The notes beneath the pieces were generated by a model, which worked only from the letters and a program-made list of their open reading frames with translations, ran no database searches and was not told where the DNA came from. From assembly GCF_023015985.1 (NCBI RefSeq), contig NZ_JALKAO010000005.1, forward strand, positions 1 through 64,000: a stretch of 64,000 nt of DNA. The letters are read 5' to 3'. Of the stretch, positions 1 through 8,419 are shown in pieces. Made by a program: the position numbers and the translations under genes. The DNA comes from Marivita sp. S6314. GTDB lineage: Bacteria > Pseudomonadota > Alphaproteobacteria > Rhodobacterales > Rhodobacteraceae. Numbering within the stretch: the first letter of the stretch is position 1; each line of letters starts with the position of its first letter.

Positions 1-198
1 CTGATCGCAACAACCGCCCTCGTTCTCACCGGCTTTGCCGCCTCGGCCGCCGTCGACACGTCCGAATTCGACACCTACGCCCCCGGCGTTGACGTCTCGA
101 CCCTCAGCGACGCCGAAGTGAACACCATCCTGTCGGTGATCCATTCCGGTGACAGCGAAGGCGAAAAACGCGCCGTGATCCAAGCGCTCGTCAAGTGA
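1..198 (+). CDS. Small exported protein, 5' end missing
   Basis: The frame is open from the first base to a TGA at 196-198, so the start lies outside the window. The visible 65 residues begin with a hydrophobic Ala/Leu/Thr-rich stretch ending ASA-A, which looks like the end of a Sec signal peptide. An acidic segment rich in Asp, Ser and Thr follows. The rest has no motif I recognise. A strong hairpin follows at 277-298. I cannot assign a function; the export call is inferred only from the partial signal sequence. Confidence 0.6.
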   Translation: MIATTALVLTGFAASAAVDTSEFDTYAPGVDVSTLSDAEVNTILSVIHSGDSEGEKRAVIQALVK

Positions 199-276
199 GC
201 CACCGCCGGGCCATGACGCCCGCACACCACATCCCGCGACAGGCCAAACCCTAAAGACCTGTCGCGGACGATGATC

Positions 277-298
277 AGGCCGCCCAAAAGGGCGGCCT
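277..298. terminator. Bidirectional intrinsic terminator
   Basis: A perfect 9-bp stem (AGGCCGCCC/GGGCGGCCT) with an AAAA loop lies between the convergent exported-protein gene and the glycosyltransferase gene ending at 308. The flanking T-run is short, so termination would rest mainly on stem strength. Confidence 0.7.
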
Positions 299-307
299 TC
301 AATGTGT

Positions 308-2554
308 CTAATGGGCGGTTTCGCCGGTCAATTCGACGGTGAAGAACCAGTCTTCATCGGTATCGCGGTCCAGCACCTCGTCCGGGACCACCTCTGGGCC
401 AGACAGAAACACGTTGGACCCAAAGTGACTGTGCAGACGCGACAGCTTTTCCAGACGCGCGCCCGTCAGCTCTGCAAAGAAATTCGCGTATGTCTCGGTG
501 GCGCGCAGCGCGTCGATCTTGGCCCGGTGCGCCGCAACCGCCGCATGGTGCGCCTGTGCAATCTCGGGGTCCGCCATCAGACGCGCCAGTTCTTCGCGCA
601 TCATCGGCAGCCGCGTCTGGATCGACAGCTCTTCTTCGGCGTTGTTGTTCATGCGGAACCAGTAGGCAAGCCCCTGATCCCGATCCACATGGTTCACCCG
701 CCCGCGATCCCGCTTGACCAGGAAACTCTCGGCAGAGCGCACCGCGTAGTGGTTCAACTGCACCAGATCATAGCCGTACGTGTCCGTCGTCGACCGCCAG
801 CCATTGCGATACATTTCGCGCGGAAGCGGCTGACCAGAGCCGTTGACCCAGTTGATCTCTTCCCACAATTGAGGGTTCAGGCCCTTGGGCCGGTGTACGC
901 CCAGTTTTTTGAAAAGCCCAATGTTCTGAAACAGCGTCTTGAAGCCCCAGGCCTGATGCGGCTTGCGGGCAAATTCTGGGGCGCAGCGCAGGAATTGTTC
1001 TGTGATGGGCTGGTCGATGTAATCATGCACATCGCCATTTCCGAACAACCGCCAGGTCATCGCGATCATGTTGGCGTCCGGCACGGCGGCAAACAAAGCA
1101 TCCAGCGTGCCATCGCCCACCTTGATGTTCACGAACTCGTCCACGTCGATACACGTCACCCAAGCGGCATCCTTGATCACGGGTTCGTCCTCTGACGCCT
1201 GCAACGCGGCGTGCTGCGGTTTCAGGCCAGTCTCGCGGAACGGGTTTTCGCGGTGCTGCACGATCCCCTTGCGTTCGAGCATCTGCAACATCGTATCCGT
1301 GCCATCGGTGCAATCGTTGGTATAGACGATGATGTCGTCAAACCCGATCGCGCGGTGATAGGCGAGCCATTCAAGGATGAACGGACCTTCGTTTTTCATC
1401 GTGGTGACAATCGCCCTGCGGCCTTTGCCCTTGGGCAGCGTATCAGGCTCCAACTCAGGCATTCTGACGGGTTTGTGGCCCCAATGCCCCTCGGCCATCT
1501 CTAACAATGGCGGATGTTCGATCAGCGACGTTTTCGGCACAATCTTTGAGATCGACGGCGTCGGATGGCGCAGCGCCATGTGGCGGTAGAACAGCTGCGT
1601 GCGCGTCCGGTCCGGGGCCGCATTGCCGATCCGGATCAGCCGCCAGATCGCCGCCTCGGGCGCTTTGGCAGGCGCAATGCACCACCGCTGGCGGCCGCCT
1701 TTGGCGTCGAACTGCACGCAGATATGGTCGGCAAACAGCGTCGGTTGGCCTTTGCGCACGCGCCACGGGTAGCAATGCCGCCCGATCAGGGCGATCACCC
1801 CACCGTCGGCCGCAACGGCACTGTCAAAGATGTTGGGGCTGTCCAGCGGCACAAGGTCATGCACATCAAGGTTCGCCACCGCGCGGGCATCGGACAAGAA
1901 CCGCGTGCGCAGGATTTCATACAACGACATCGCACCAAGCGGGGCGTCCCATGGGGACGGCGCAGGGATCTCCATCCGGTCCTTGCCGGGGGCTTCGGGC
2001 ACCGTGAAGGGGTGCGCCTCGGACGGGGTGTCGGGCTTGCCCAAGGGCAGGTCGCTCGACAGGATCACAACGGTCAGATCATCCGGCAGCGTGGCCATCG
2101 CCGTGTCGAGGTGATGCACAAACGCGGAATCGGTCTTGGGTTGCGCGCGGTCCAGTATGACGGCGCATTGCAGGGCCTGCGTTTCAACATGGTGGCGCAG
2201 CCATGTGGCAACGGTGTCGGCATCTTCGCCATTGCGCACCGCTGCAAGGGTGTTTTTACCCTCGAACACCGCAAGATCGGCTTGGGCCGGAACAATCTCA
2301 GTATCCCTGCCATCCACCGAAACGGTCACGTCGTCTTGCGCGGGCAGGTCATACGTGACGCACGCGGCGCCACCGACGCTGATCTGATGATGTGGCTCTG
2401 CCCCGCCCGACACGGAAAAATTCGTAAGATCACTGTCCGCATCAAAAAACAGGGTAACCCGTCGCTGCCCGTCACGCGTGGTTTCGACCGCGTCCAGAAC
2501 TGTCACAGCACCAAGGCTGTGTCCCACCATGCGTCGTTCGATCAATCGAGCCAT
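308..2554 (-). CDS. Large GT2-like glycosyltransferase with extra N-terminal domain
   Basis: This 748-residue protein probably transfers a sugar onto a surface glycan. The recognisable part starts near residue 380 with VTTMKNEGPFILEWLAYHR, then a YTNDCTDGT segment, then CIDVDEF, whose DVDE is the expected metal/nucleotide-sugar binding site of the Glyco_tranf_2_4 type. The same three blocks occur in the shorter neighbour at 3558-4526. The N-terminal 350 residues are a region I do not recognise. The ATG at 2554 has an AGGAT ribosome site upstream. Donor and acceptor cannot be read from sequence. No membrane segment is evident, so it is probably cytoplasmic. Confidence 0.8.
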   Translation of the reverse strand: MARLIERRMVGHSLGAVTVLDAVETTRDGQRRVTLFFDADSDLTNFSVSGGAEPHHQISVGGAACVTYDLPAQDDVTVSVDGRDTEIVPAQADLAVFEGKNTLAAVRNGEDADTVATWLRHHVETQALQCAVILDRAQPKTDSAFVHHLDTAMATLPDDLTVVILSSDLPLGKPDTPSEAHPFTVPEAPGKDRMEIPAPSPWDAPLGAMSLYEILRTRFLSDARAVANLDVHDLVPLDSPNIFDSAVAADGGVIALIGRHCYPWRVRKGQPTLFADHICVQFDAKGGRQRWCIAPAKAPEAAIWRLIRIGNAAPDRTRTQLFYRHMALRHPTPSISKIVPKTSLIEHPPLLEMAEGHWGHKPVRMPELEPDTLPKGKGRRAIVTTMKNEGPFILEWLAYHRAIGFDDIIVYTNDCTDGTDTMLQMLERKGIVQHRENPFRETGLKPQHAALQASEDEPVIKDAAWVTCIDVDEFVNIKVGDGTLDALFAAVPDANMIAMTWRLFGNGDVHDYIDQPITEQFLRCAPEFARKPHQAWGFKTLFQNIGLFKKLGVHRPKGLNPQLWEEINWVNGSGQPLPREMYRNGWRSTTDTYGYDLVQLNHYAVRSAESFLVKRDRGRVNHVDRDQGLAYWFRMNNNAEEELSIQTRLPMMREELARLMADPEIAQAHHAAVAAHRAKIDALRATETYANFFAELTGARLEKLSRLHSHFGSNVFLSGPEVVPDEVLDRDTDEDWFFTVELTGETAH

Positions 2555-2806
2555 TCAGCATCCTGCTACACTAGCGAAACGTGGCACACGTGGTTGTTTT
2601 GTGAGGCCCGGCACAAGCGAAAAGCTACGGGAAACCGTGTTGTCTTGTCACCCGGTCACACGCCGGGCGATCCCAAAAATGGCAAATGAGTCACAGGCCC
2701 TTGGCCCGCCTGCGCCGAAACGGGAATAACATTTACCCGGTTCGCCACCTGTCATGTATCATCGCCAAAAGTGGCGCAAAGACGCCAAGCAGCAAGAGAG
2801 CAGGCC

Positions 2807-3553
2807 ATGGCACTACCCGATACACTGGCGGCGCGGTTGATCGAAACCGTGAAGGAAAACGATCTGTCCGGCAAGATCGCGATGCTTGGGCGGCAACGTT
2901 GGGTCGGCAAACGTCGCAAGCGTTCGGCAGCTTTGTTCGAAAGCGTTCTGGCCGAACACCTGCCCGGCGTGACAGAAGACGAACTGGCCAATCCCGACGA
3001 CGAGTATTCGGAAACCTTTTTCAAGAAGATCGGGTTTTCCTCAGTGGATTCGATCGACGTGTCCGATTTTGAAAACGCCAGCATTGTTCAGGATTTGGCC
3101 GGCAAGCTGCCTCGCAAACTCGAACGCAAGTTTGACGTGATCTATGACGGCGGCACCTGCGAACACATTTTCGATCTACCGACGGCCTATCGCAACATCC
3201 ACAAGATGCTCAAACCCAGTGGGGTGCTGATCGGGCATTCCCCCTGCAACAACTGGATCAACCATTCGTTTTACCAGATCAATCAAGAGATGGTTTTCGG
3301 GTTCTGGGAAAAAACCATGGGGTACGAGGTGCTGCACTGTTCGCTGCAGCCGCTGATGCCGATGTACGCGCACAAGGTTGTCACCACGACCAACCCCAAT
3401 GAAACCGGCAAACGCCCGCGTTTGTCCGGCGATCTGCCCGGTGGCGGGATCATCCTGAACTACGCTGTACGCAAACCCAAACGCGCAACGAAATCAGGCG
3501 ACAAGGTGTATCAGACCGATTACCAAAACCGATGGGAAATCGCCGCGCAGTAA
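2807..3553 (+). CDS. SAM-dependent methyltransferase-like protein
   Basis: I chose the ATG at 2807 because upstream in-frame codons lack a ribosome site. The 248-residue protein has features of a class I methyltransferase fold: a basic N-terminal segment, an acidic strand end (SIDVSDFE), then FDVIYDGGTCEHI and a MLKPSGVLIGHSP segment matching the post-motif II and III strands. The classical glycine-rich motif I is weak. It lies divergently from the glycosyltransferase at 308-2554 and convergently with the one at 3558-4526, so it may methylate a sugar or lipid in the same glycan pathway. The substrate is unknown. Confidence 0.65.
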   Translation: MALPDTLAARLIETVKENDLSGKIAMLGRQRWVGKRRKRSAALFESVLAEHLPGVTEDELANPDDEYSETFFKKIGFSSVDSIDVSDFENASIVQDLAGKLPRKLERKFDVIYDGGTCEHIFDLPTAYRNIHKMLKPSGVLIGHSPCNNWINHSFYQINQEMVFGFWEKTMGYEVLHCSLQPLMPMYAHKVVTTTNPNETGKRPRLSGDLPGGGIILNYAVRKPKRATKSGDKVYQTDYQNRWEIAAQ

Positions 3554-3557
3554 GAGA

Positions 3558-4526
3558 TCACAGCGCGGCTTTTAATCCTTCCACCAGCTCGTCCATATCC
3601 GGGTCCATCTTGAGCGATGCCGCCTTGCGTTTGTGCCAGTCCACAGCGCGGGCGTGCAGGTCTTTCAACACCGGATCGGCCTTTAATTCGCGCGCGAGTT
3701 TGCTTGCCTTGGTTTTGTAGCGATCAATCGATGTGTCTTTCTCATCGTTGAGATTGAATCGCTCCCAATACTCCATCCCCAACACATGATGCGAATGGTT
3801 GGCCCGGCCGCGCGCGCGTTTGACAAGGAAGCTGTCCATTGACCGCAGCGCGTAATGGTTGACCTGCGCATGGGTAAACAAGGGTGGATTGTCGGTGCGC
3901 TGGCCGTTCACGATATACTCTGCACCACCCGGAAGCACGCGGAGCGTGTCACCAACATGATCTTCCAGCGAAACCGGCGCGTGCAGGCCCATGCGCTGGA
4001 ACTTGTGTTGGTTGGTGTACAAAGACTTGACGAACTTTCCGGTGTCAGGACGGTCTTTCGCATCCCACTCAAGCTCGCCCATCTTGAATTGCTGGGTCAC
4101 CGGTTTGTCGGCGAATTTCTCGATCCCGTCCGGTCCGAAGACGCGCCAGGGCACCGAGATGACATCGGCAGTGTCACCAGACCCTGCCACAAGATCCTGC
4201 ACCGACCCGTCACCCATATGGATGTTCAGGTATTCATCCACGTCACAGACAAACACCCATTTGGCATCCATCACGATGTCATAACGGCGGCTGGCCTGGC
4301 GCAACGCGCTGCGGTGTATCCCGGCGCGACGCACGATGGTGTTGTGCTGTGTGACCAACCCCATCTCTTGCAGACGCAACAGGATATCCACCGTCGTGTC
4401 GGTGCAATCATTGGTGCAGACAAGGATGTGGTCGAACCCAAGGGTTTTGTAATGCGCGACCCAATCAAGGATATAGGGCCCCTCATTCTTCATGGTCGAG
4501 ACAACCGTGTAGGTGTCTTTGCTCAT
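3558..4526 (-). CDS. GT2-like glycosyltransferase
   Basis: This 322-residue protein is a compact Glyco_tranf_2_4 type enzyme. It opens almost directly with VVSTMKNEGPYILDWVAHYK, followed by CTNDCTDTT and VCDVDEYLNI, where DVDE is the probable metal-binding site. These blocks closely match the C-terminal half of the 748-residue protein at 308-2554, so the two are paralogues. It starts at an ATG (4526) and is divergent from the fusion gene at 4750 across a 223-base gap. It probably adds a sugar to a surface polysaccharide or lipid; donor and acceptor are unknown. Confidence 0.82.
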   Translation of the reverse strand: MSKDTYTVVSTMKNEGPYILDWVAHYKTLGFDHILVCTNDCTDTTVDILLRLQEMGLVTQHNTIVRRAGIHRSALRQASRRYDIVMDAKWVFVCDVDEYLNIHMGDGSVQDLVAGSGDTADVISVPWRVFGPDGIEKFADKPVTQQFKMGELEWDAKDRPDTGKFVKSLYTNQHKFQRMGLHAPVSLEDHVGDTLRVLPGGAEYIVNGQRTDNPPLFTHAQVNHYALRSMDSFLVKRARGRANHSHHVLGMEYWERFNLNDEKDTSIDRYKTKASKLARELKADPVLKDLHARAVDWHKRKAASLKMDPDMDELVEGLKAAL

Positions 4527-4749
4527 TTGTGCCTCGAGTCAGCGGTTCATTGATCGACCGCCATTGTTTCTGCTGTGGAAAAAGTACCGCACAGCCCCGG
4601 CCTGGCGCAAGCGACATGGCCCTGCCGCCACGGATCGGGGAAAAACTGACGCAAAAGTCACGCAGGCTACCCAAACGGTATTTCATTTCGTAGGCTTTGG
4701 GTAATCGACGCAACCCACAAAGAAGTTGCGCGCAATTGAGGACATGCAG

Positions 4750-6957
4750 ATGCCACGCACCCGCGAGGTTGGAACGCTTTGGATCGGGGGACCGCTGTCC
4801 TGGATGGAACAGCTGTGCCTGAAGTCCTTTGTGGACAAAGGCCAAAAGATCACCCTGTTCAGTTATGAAGACATCCCCAACGTGCCGGACGGTGTGATCC
4901 GGCGCGACGGGCGCGAGATCATAGATACCGACGATTTCATCAAGTACGAACAAAAGAACAGTTTTGCCCTGTTTGCCGACTGGTTCCGCCTGCACATGAT
5001 CCATCAGAACCCCAGCATGATCTGGATCGATACCGACGTCTATTGTTTCCGTCCCATGGACTATGACAGCGACTACGTGTTCGGATACGAACTGCCCGGT
5101 GAACACCGTGTGAACAACGCGGTGCTGGGCCTGCCTGCGGACAGTCCTGCGCTAAAGCAGATGCTGGACTTCACGTCCGACCGGTTTTCCATCGCGCCGT
5201 TTTTGCCCAAGAAACGGAAAGAAGAGATGCGCAAGAAGGCGGAGCGCGGCAAGCCGGTGCATATCACCGAACAGCCGTGGGGCGTGTGGGGGCCGATGAT
5301 GATCACCCATTACGTCCACGCGTTGGATCTGGAAGAGCATGTGCAACCGCTCAACGCCTTTTATCCGATCACTTTCCGCGAACGGTTCAAGTTCATGCGC
5401 CGGGCCGAACTGGCCGAAGGGCTGATCACCGACGAGACAACCGCGCTGCACCTTTGGGCATCGAACAAGCGGCAGTTGGGCAATCTGCACAACGGGTTGC
5501 CGCCCAAGGGGTCCTATCTGGAAAAGCTGGTGCAGCAACATGGCATCACCCCCGCGCTGGCTCCGATCAAGGGACGGGGCAAGCAAACCTTTGACGGCGC
5601 GCTGATTGATGAGCTTGATTTGAACGAGGTGTCGACCGTCGCTGACCTGACAGGCCAAGCGCGCAGCTTTGTTCTGGCGCTCTACCACAAGTTCGACTGC
5701 GACATTCACCTGGTGAACACCAACCGCCGCGCGAAGTTCAAAGACGAGGACATGCCGTGGCTTGCGGACTACATCACCTTCCTGACCGACAACGAGGTCG
5801 ATCCTGATCGCATCAAGGTGATCCGTTCTGAAAAGGATCTGCGGCCTGTTGATGTGCTCTGCAATCTGAACGGCTTTGGCGATCAGTGGAAAACCCCTTT
5901 CCTAGAGATGTTTTTGCAGCGCTGCGTGCATTCCGACACCCGCGTGTTCATGGACGTGCGGCGCGGGTCAGGCGCGTTTCCGTTCCTCAAGGCGTATGGG
6001 TCAAACGTGCAGCTTTCGACGCACGAGGACGACGAAAAGCCTGTCACGCGCATTCGGGTCACACCCAATCCGCCCGAACCCGTTGCCGACGACACATGGG
6101 ACGACATCGCAACACAGTTGGCAGGCAAAGACGGCTGGTATCGGCCCGGCACCAATGGCCATAGCTTCTTGTTTGTACCGCGTGATCCAGACACGCTGGT
6201 CGTGACGTTCGACAACCTCGACATCGCCATGACGAAACGCGAGGACCGCCGCCCGTGGGGGTATTCGTTCATCAAGGATCAGGGTTGGTCGATGCTGGGG
6301 GTGCTGGCGGGTGGCTGGACCTGGTATCGCGAAGAGTGGGTGTACGATCAGTTCGATGATCTCAAGACGTCAGGCTTCTTCGAACAGTTCAAACGCGTCG
6401 TCTTTTACGGTGCGTCGATGGGCGGCTATGCGGCCTGCGCGTTCTCTCCTGCCGCGCCGGGATGTGATGTGGTGGCGATCTCGCCCCAGTCTACGGTGGA
6501 CAAGAAGGTCGTGCCTTGGGAAACGCGCTACAAGGTGGTCTGGGACCGTAAATTCACCGGCAAATACGGCGATGCGGCCAAGGTCAGCAAGGCGGCGAAC
6601 CGGGTGTCGATCCTGTTTGATCCGTATGAGCCGCTGGACGCGCAACATGCTGCACGGTTCACCAACAAGAACGTGCAGCATCTGCGCGCGCCGCTCTTGG
6701 GGCATCGTCTGGGCAGTTCGCTGAACCAGATGGGCATCCTCAGCCCGATCATCCTTGGTGCACTGAACGGCACGCTGACCAGCGACGCGTATTACCAGAT
6801 GCTTCGCCAACGCCGCAGCTTTCCGCGCTATCAGCGTGAGCTGTTCAAGCGCGCGGTGGATAAGGGCCACACCGATCTGGCCAAGTCTTTGGGCGCCTAT
6901 ATTCTGGAACAAAACCCCAACCGCGCGGTGCGTTTGGGGTTGAAAGAGCTGGGTTAA
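4750..6957 (+). CDS. Glycosyltransferase / alpha-beta hydrolase-like fusion
   Basis: The 735-residue protein has three parts. Residues 1-240 resemble DXD-sugar transferases (GT32-like): LWIGGPLSWME near the start and WIDTDVYCF with DTD at 94-96. Residues 290-440 form an alpha/beta segment I cannot name. Residues 470-665 resemble an alpha/beta hydrolase with a nucleophile elbow GASMGG (Ser556), a possible acid in LFDPYEP (Asp624) and a possible His652 in LLGHRLGSS. The ATG at 4750 is preferred because GAGGA sits 7 bases upstream; ATG 4744 and TTG 4726 fit less well. It may build and then trim or acylate a glycan, but that is inference. Confidence 0.68.
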   Translation: MPRTREVGTLWIGGPLSWMEQLCLKSFVDKGQKITLFSYEDIPNVPDGVIRRDGREIIDTDDFIKYEQKNSFALFADWFRLHMIHQNPSMIWIDTDVYCFRPMDYDSDYVFGYELPGEHRVNNAVLGLPADSPALKQMLDFTSDRFSIAPFLPKKRKEEMRKKAERGKPVHITEQPWGVWGPMMITHYVHALDLEEHVQPLNAFYPITFRERFKFMRRAELAEGLITDETTALHLWASNKRQLGNLHNGLPPKGSYLEKLVQQHGITPALAPIKGRGKQTFDGALIDELDLNEVSTVADLTGQARSFVLALYHKFDCDIHLVNTNRRAKFKDEDMPWLADYITFLTDNEVDPDRIKVIRSEKDLRPVDVLCNLNGFGDQWKTPFLEMFLQRCVHSDTRVFMDVRRGSGAFPFLKAYGSNVQLSTHEDDEKPVTRIRVTPNPPEPVADDTWDDIATQLAGKDGWYRPGTNGHSFLFVPRDPDTLVVTFDNLDIAMTKREDRRPWGYSFIKDQGWSMLGVLAGGWTWYREEWVYDQFDDLKTSGFFEQFKRVVFYGASMGGYAACAFSPAAPGCDVVAISPQSTVDKKVVPWETRYKVVWDRKFTGKYGDAAKVSKAANRVSILFDPYEPLDAQHAARFTNKNVQHLRAPLLGHRLGSSLNQMGILSPIILGALNGTLTSDAYYQMLRQRRSFPRYQRELFKRAVDKGHTDLAKSLGAYILEQNPNRAVRLGLKELG

Positions 6958-6963
6958 AGCCGC

Positions 6964-7662
6964 TTACCGCGCCTTGCGCAGACGCGTCCAACCCGGTGTC
7001 CTGTCCGGACCGTCGATTGCGAACCCGGCCTTTTGCAACACGCGGAACGACGCCGCGTTTCCGTCTTTGACCCGCGCGATCAAAGACGACAGGTTCGGAT
7101 CATCCGCAAGACACCGCCGCGCGAAAGACGACACCACGGCGCTTGCGATGCCCTGTCCCCAATGGTCACGACCGATCCAGTAGCTGATTTCGGCCGTACG
7201 TGACTCGGTGTCGTCACCGTCGAAGGCCACCCTGATCTGACCAACGGGTACGCCCTGATTGAGCACCGCAAACACACGGTGATGGTTGCTGTTATTGGAA
7301 AGGTCGATCAGCGCTTCGGCCATATCAAGGGTCAGCGGATCGGGGTAGGGTTCGGGCAGCGCCTCCCACAGCTTTGGGTCATCCAAAAGCGCGACGTAGC
7401 GTGGGGCATCTGACAGCGCCCAGTTGCGTAAGCGCAGGTCAAGCGACCCGGGAACGCTGTCCGGCGAAGCAGGGGCGAGATCATCAATGACATCCAAGGG
7501 CACCCACCCGCCCTGCAGCGGATCAAAACCCTTCGGAATATCCTGTTCTTTGCAGAAACGCAGGCCTTGGTGACACAGTATCCCATCGGACCGTAAGCGG
7601 TTGGAAGCCACCATGGCATCGAGTGGCAGAGCATGCGTTGTGTGATCAAGCATTTGTGTCAT
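6964..7662 (-). CDS. GNAT family N-acetyltransferase
   Basis: The C-terminal 165 residues carry a GNAT fold of the RimJ/RimL-like type: LRNWALSDAPRYVALL at the first strand/helix, EISYWIGRDHWGQGIAS where the W-G-Q-G-I-A loop binds acetyl-CoA pyrophosphate, and NAASFRVLQKAGF at the last helix. A further 65 N-terminal residues precede the fold and look unlike known GNATs. The ATG at 7662 has GGGGA just upstream. The gene ends 6 bases from the convergent fusion gene. The substrate (protein N-terminus, amino acid or antibiotic) cannot be predicted. Confidence 0.8.
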   Translation of the reverse strand: MTQMLDHTTHALPLDAMVASNRLRSDGILCHQGLRFCKEQDIPKGFDPLQGGWVPLDVIDDLAPASPDSVPGSLDLRLRNWALSDAPRYVALLDDPKLWEALPEPYPDPLTLDMAEALIDLSNNSNHHRVFAVLNQGVPVGQIRVAFDGDDTESRTAEISYWIGRDHWGQGIASAVVSSFARRCLADDPNLSSLIARVKDGNAASFRVLQKAGFAIDGPDRTPGWTRLRKAR

Positions 7663-7695
7663 GTCATCCCCATTATGTCGAAAAATGGGGTGGGG

Positions 7696-7728
7696 AATTT
7701 AAGATGCAATATGTATGTATCTTAAATT
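7696..7728. promoter_or_regulatory. A/T-rich inverted repeat upstream of GNAT gene
   Basis: Exact 10-base arms AATTTAAGAT and ATCTTAAATT are separated by 13 bases, 34 bases upstream of the acetyltransferase start. A second inverted repeat, CCCCAT/ATGGGG, overlaps its ribosome site at 7668-7690. The setting suggests an operator or promoter element. The low G+C of the stem argues against an intrinsic terminator. Confidence 0.4.
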
Positions 7729-7792
7729 TTGAGAGACAAACTGTTTCTTGATTGCGAACAATGGCGCTTTTTCTTTCCGGACAATCACCCGA

Positions 7793-8302
7793 TCAGGACG
7801 TGCAGGCCGGCGTTGCGATTTTGGCGATGGCAGAGGCATCAAACGTGGCGTCAACGCGCATCGCAGCCAGCGTTGCGGCGACGGTGCTACCGCTCATCTC
7901 TGATCCGTTCACGGTGATTTCCTGCGCGCCCATCGTGTCGTCCACATCAATGGTAAACGCGATCTCTGCACCCCCCGGCAGGTTTGCGATGTTCAGATCA
8001 AGCGTCTTCTGACCGTCTAGGACATCCGGCCTGCCGTTCAGAAAATCGGCCCCCTTGGTCACCTCAAGCGGTTGGAACACTTCGACACCCGCACCAGCGC
8101 TTGTCACGTCAAAGATCAACTGACCGGCACTCGGCGTCATGTCGATGGACAGGGTCATTGGCCCCGTCGCACATCCAGAGTTGTTCACAATGCGAAACGT
8201 GTCCTTTGGCGCGCCATCGCGGAACGACACGTGCAGGTCGGCAAGGCTGGCCGTGGCTGTGCCAAGTGTCAGCAGTGCGGCGGCGACACAGGTTCGTGTC
8301 AT
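7793..8302 (-). CDS. Secreted protein of unknown function
   Basis: The 169-residue protein starts with a clear Sec signal peptide (MTRTCVAAALLTLGTATASLA, cleavage after about residue 21). The mature part is acidic and rich in Asp, Thr, Ala and Gly, with beta-type segments and two cysteines near its ends that could form a disulfide. I recognise no catalytic motif. It sits alone between the hemY operon terminator and the acetyltransferase gene, on the same strand as both. It is probably periplasmic or extracellular; the role is unknown. Confidence 0.65.
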   Translation of the reverse strand: MTRTCVAAALLTLGTATASLADLHVSFRDGAPKDTFRIVNNSGCATGPMTLSIDMTPSAGQLIFDVTSAGAGVEVFQPLEVTKGADFLNGRPDVLDGQKTLDLNIANLPGGAEIAFTIDVDDTMGAQEITVNGSEMSGSTVAATLAAMRVDATFDASAIAKIATPACTS

Positions 8303-8360
8303 GGTGAATTCCTTTCAGGGTCACCACGCGACATAGCTTGCACACTCGGTCTGCCAAACG

Positions 8361-8393
8361 AAAAGGCCAGCCCTGCACGTGTCAGGACTGGCC
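8361..8393 (-). terminator. Intrinsic terminator of the hemD-hemY operon
   Basis: Read on the minus strand, an 11-bp stem with one G-U pair (GGCCAGTCCTG/CAGGGCTGGCC) and a 7-base loop is followed by TTTT. It begins 27 bases past the hemY stop. Confidence 0.75.
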
Positions 8394-8419
8394 ATCGCCG
8401 CGTTTTCAGACGCGTGATC

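Noticed and set aside
1565-2689. 374-codon plus-strand open frame opposite the large glycosyltransferase
   Set aside because: Shadow of the real gene, with no start signal.
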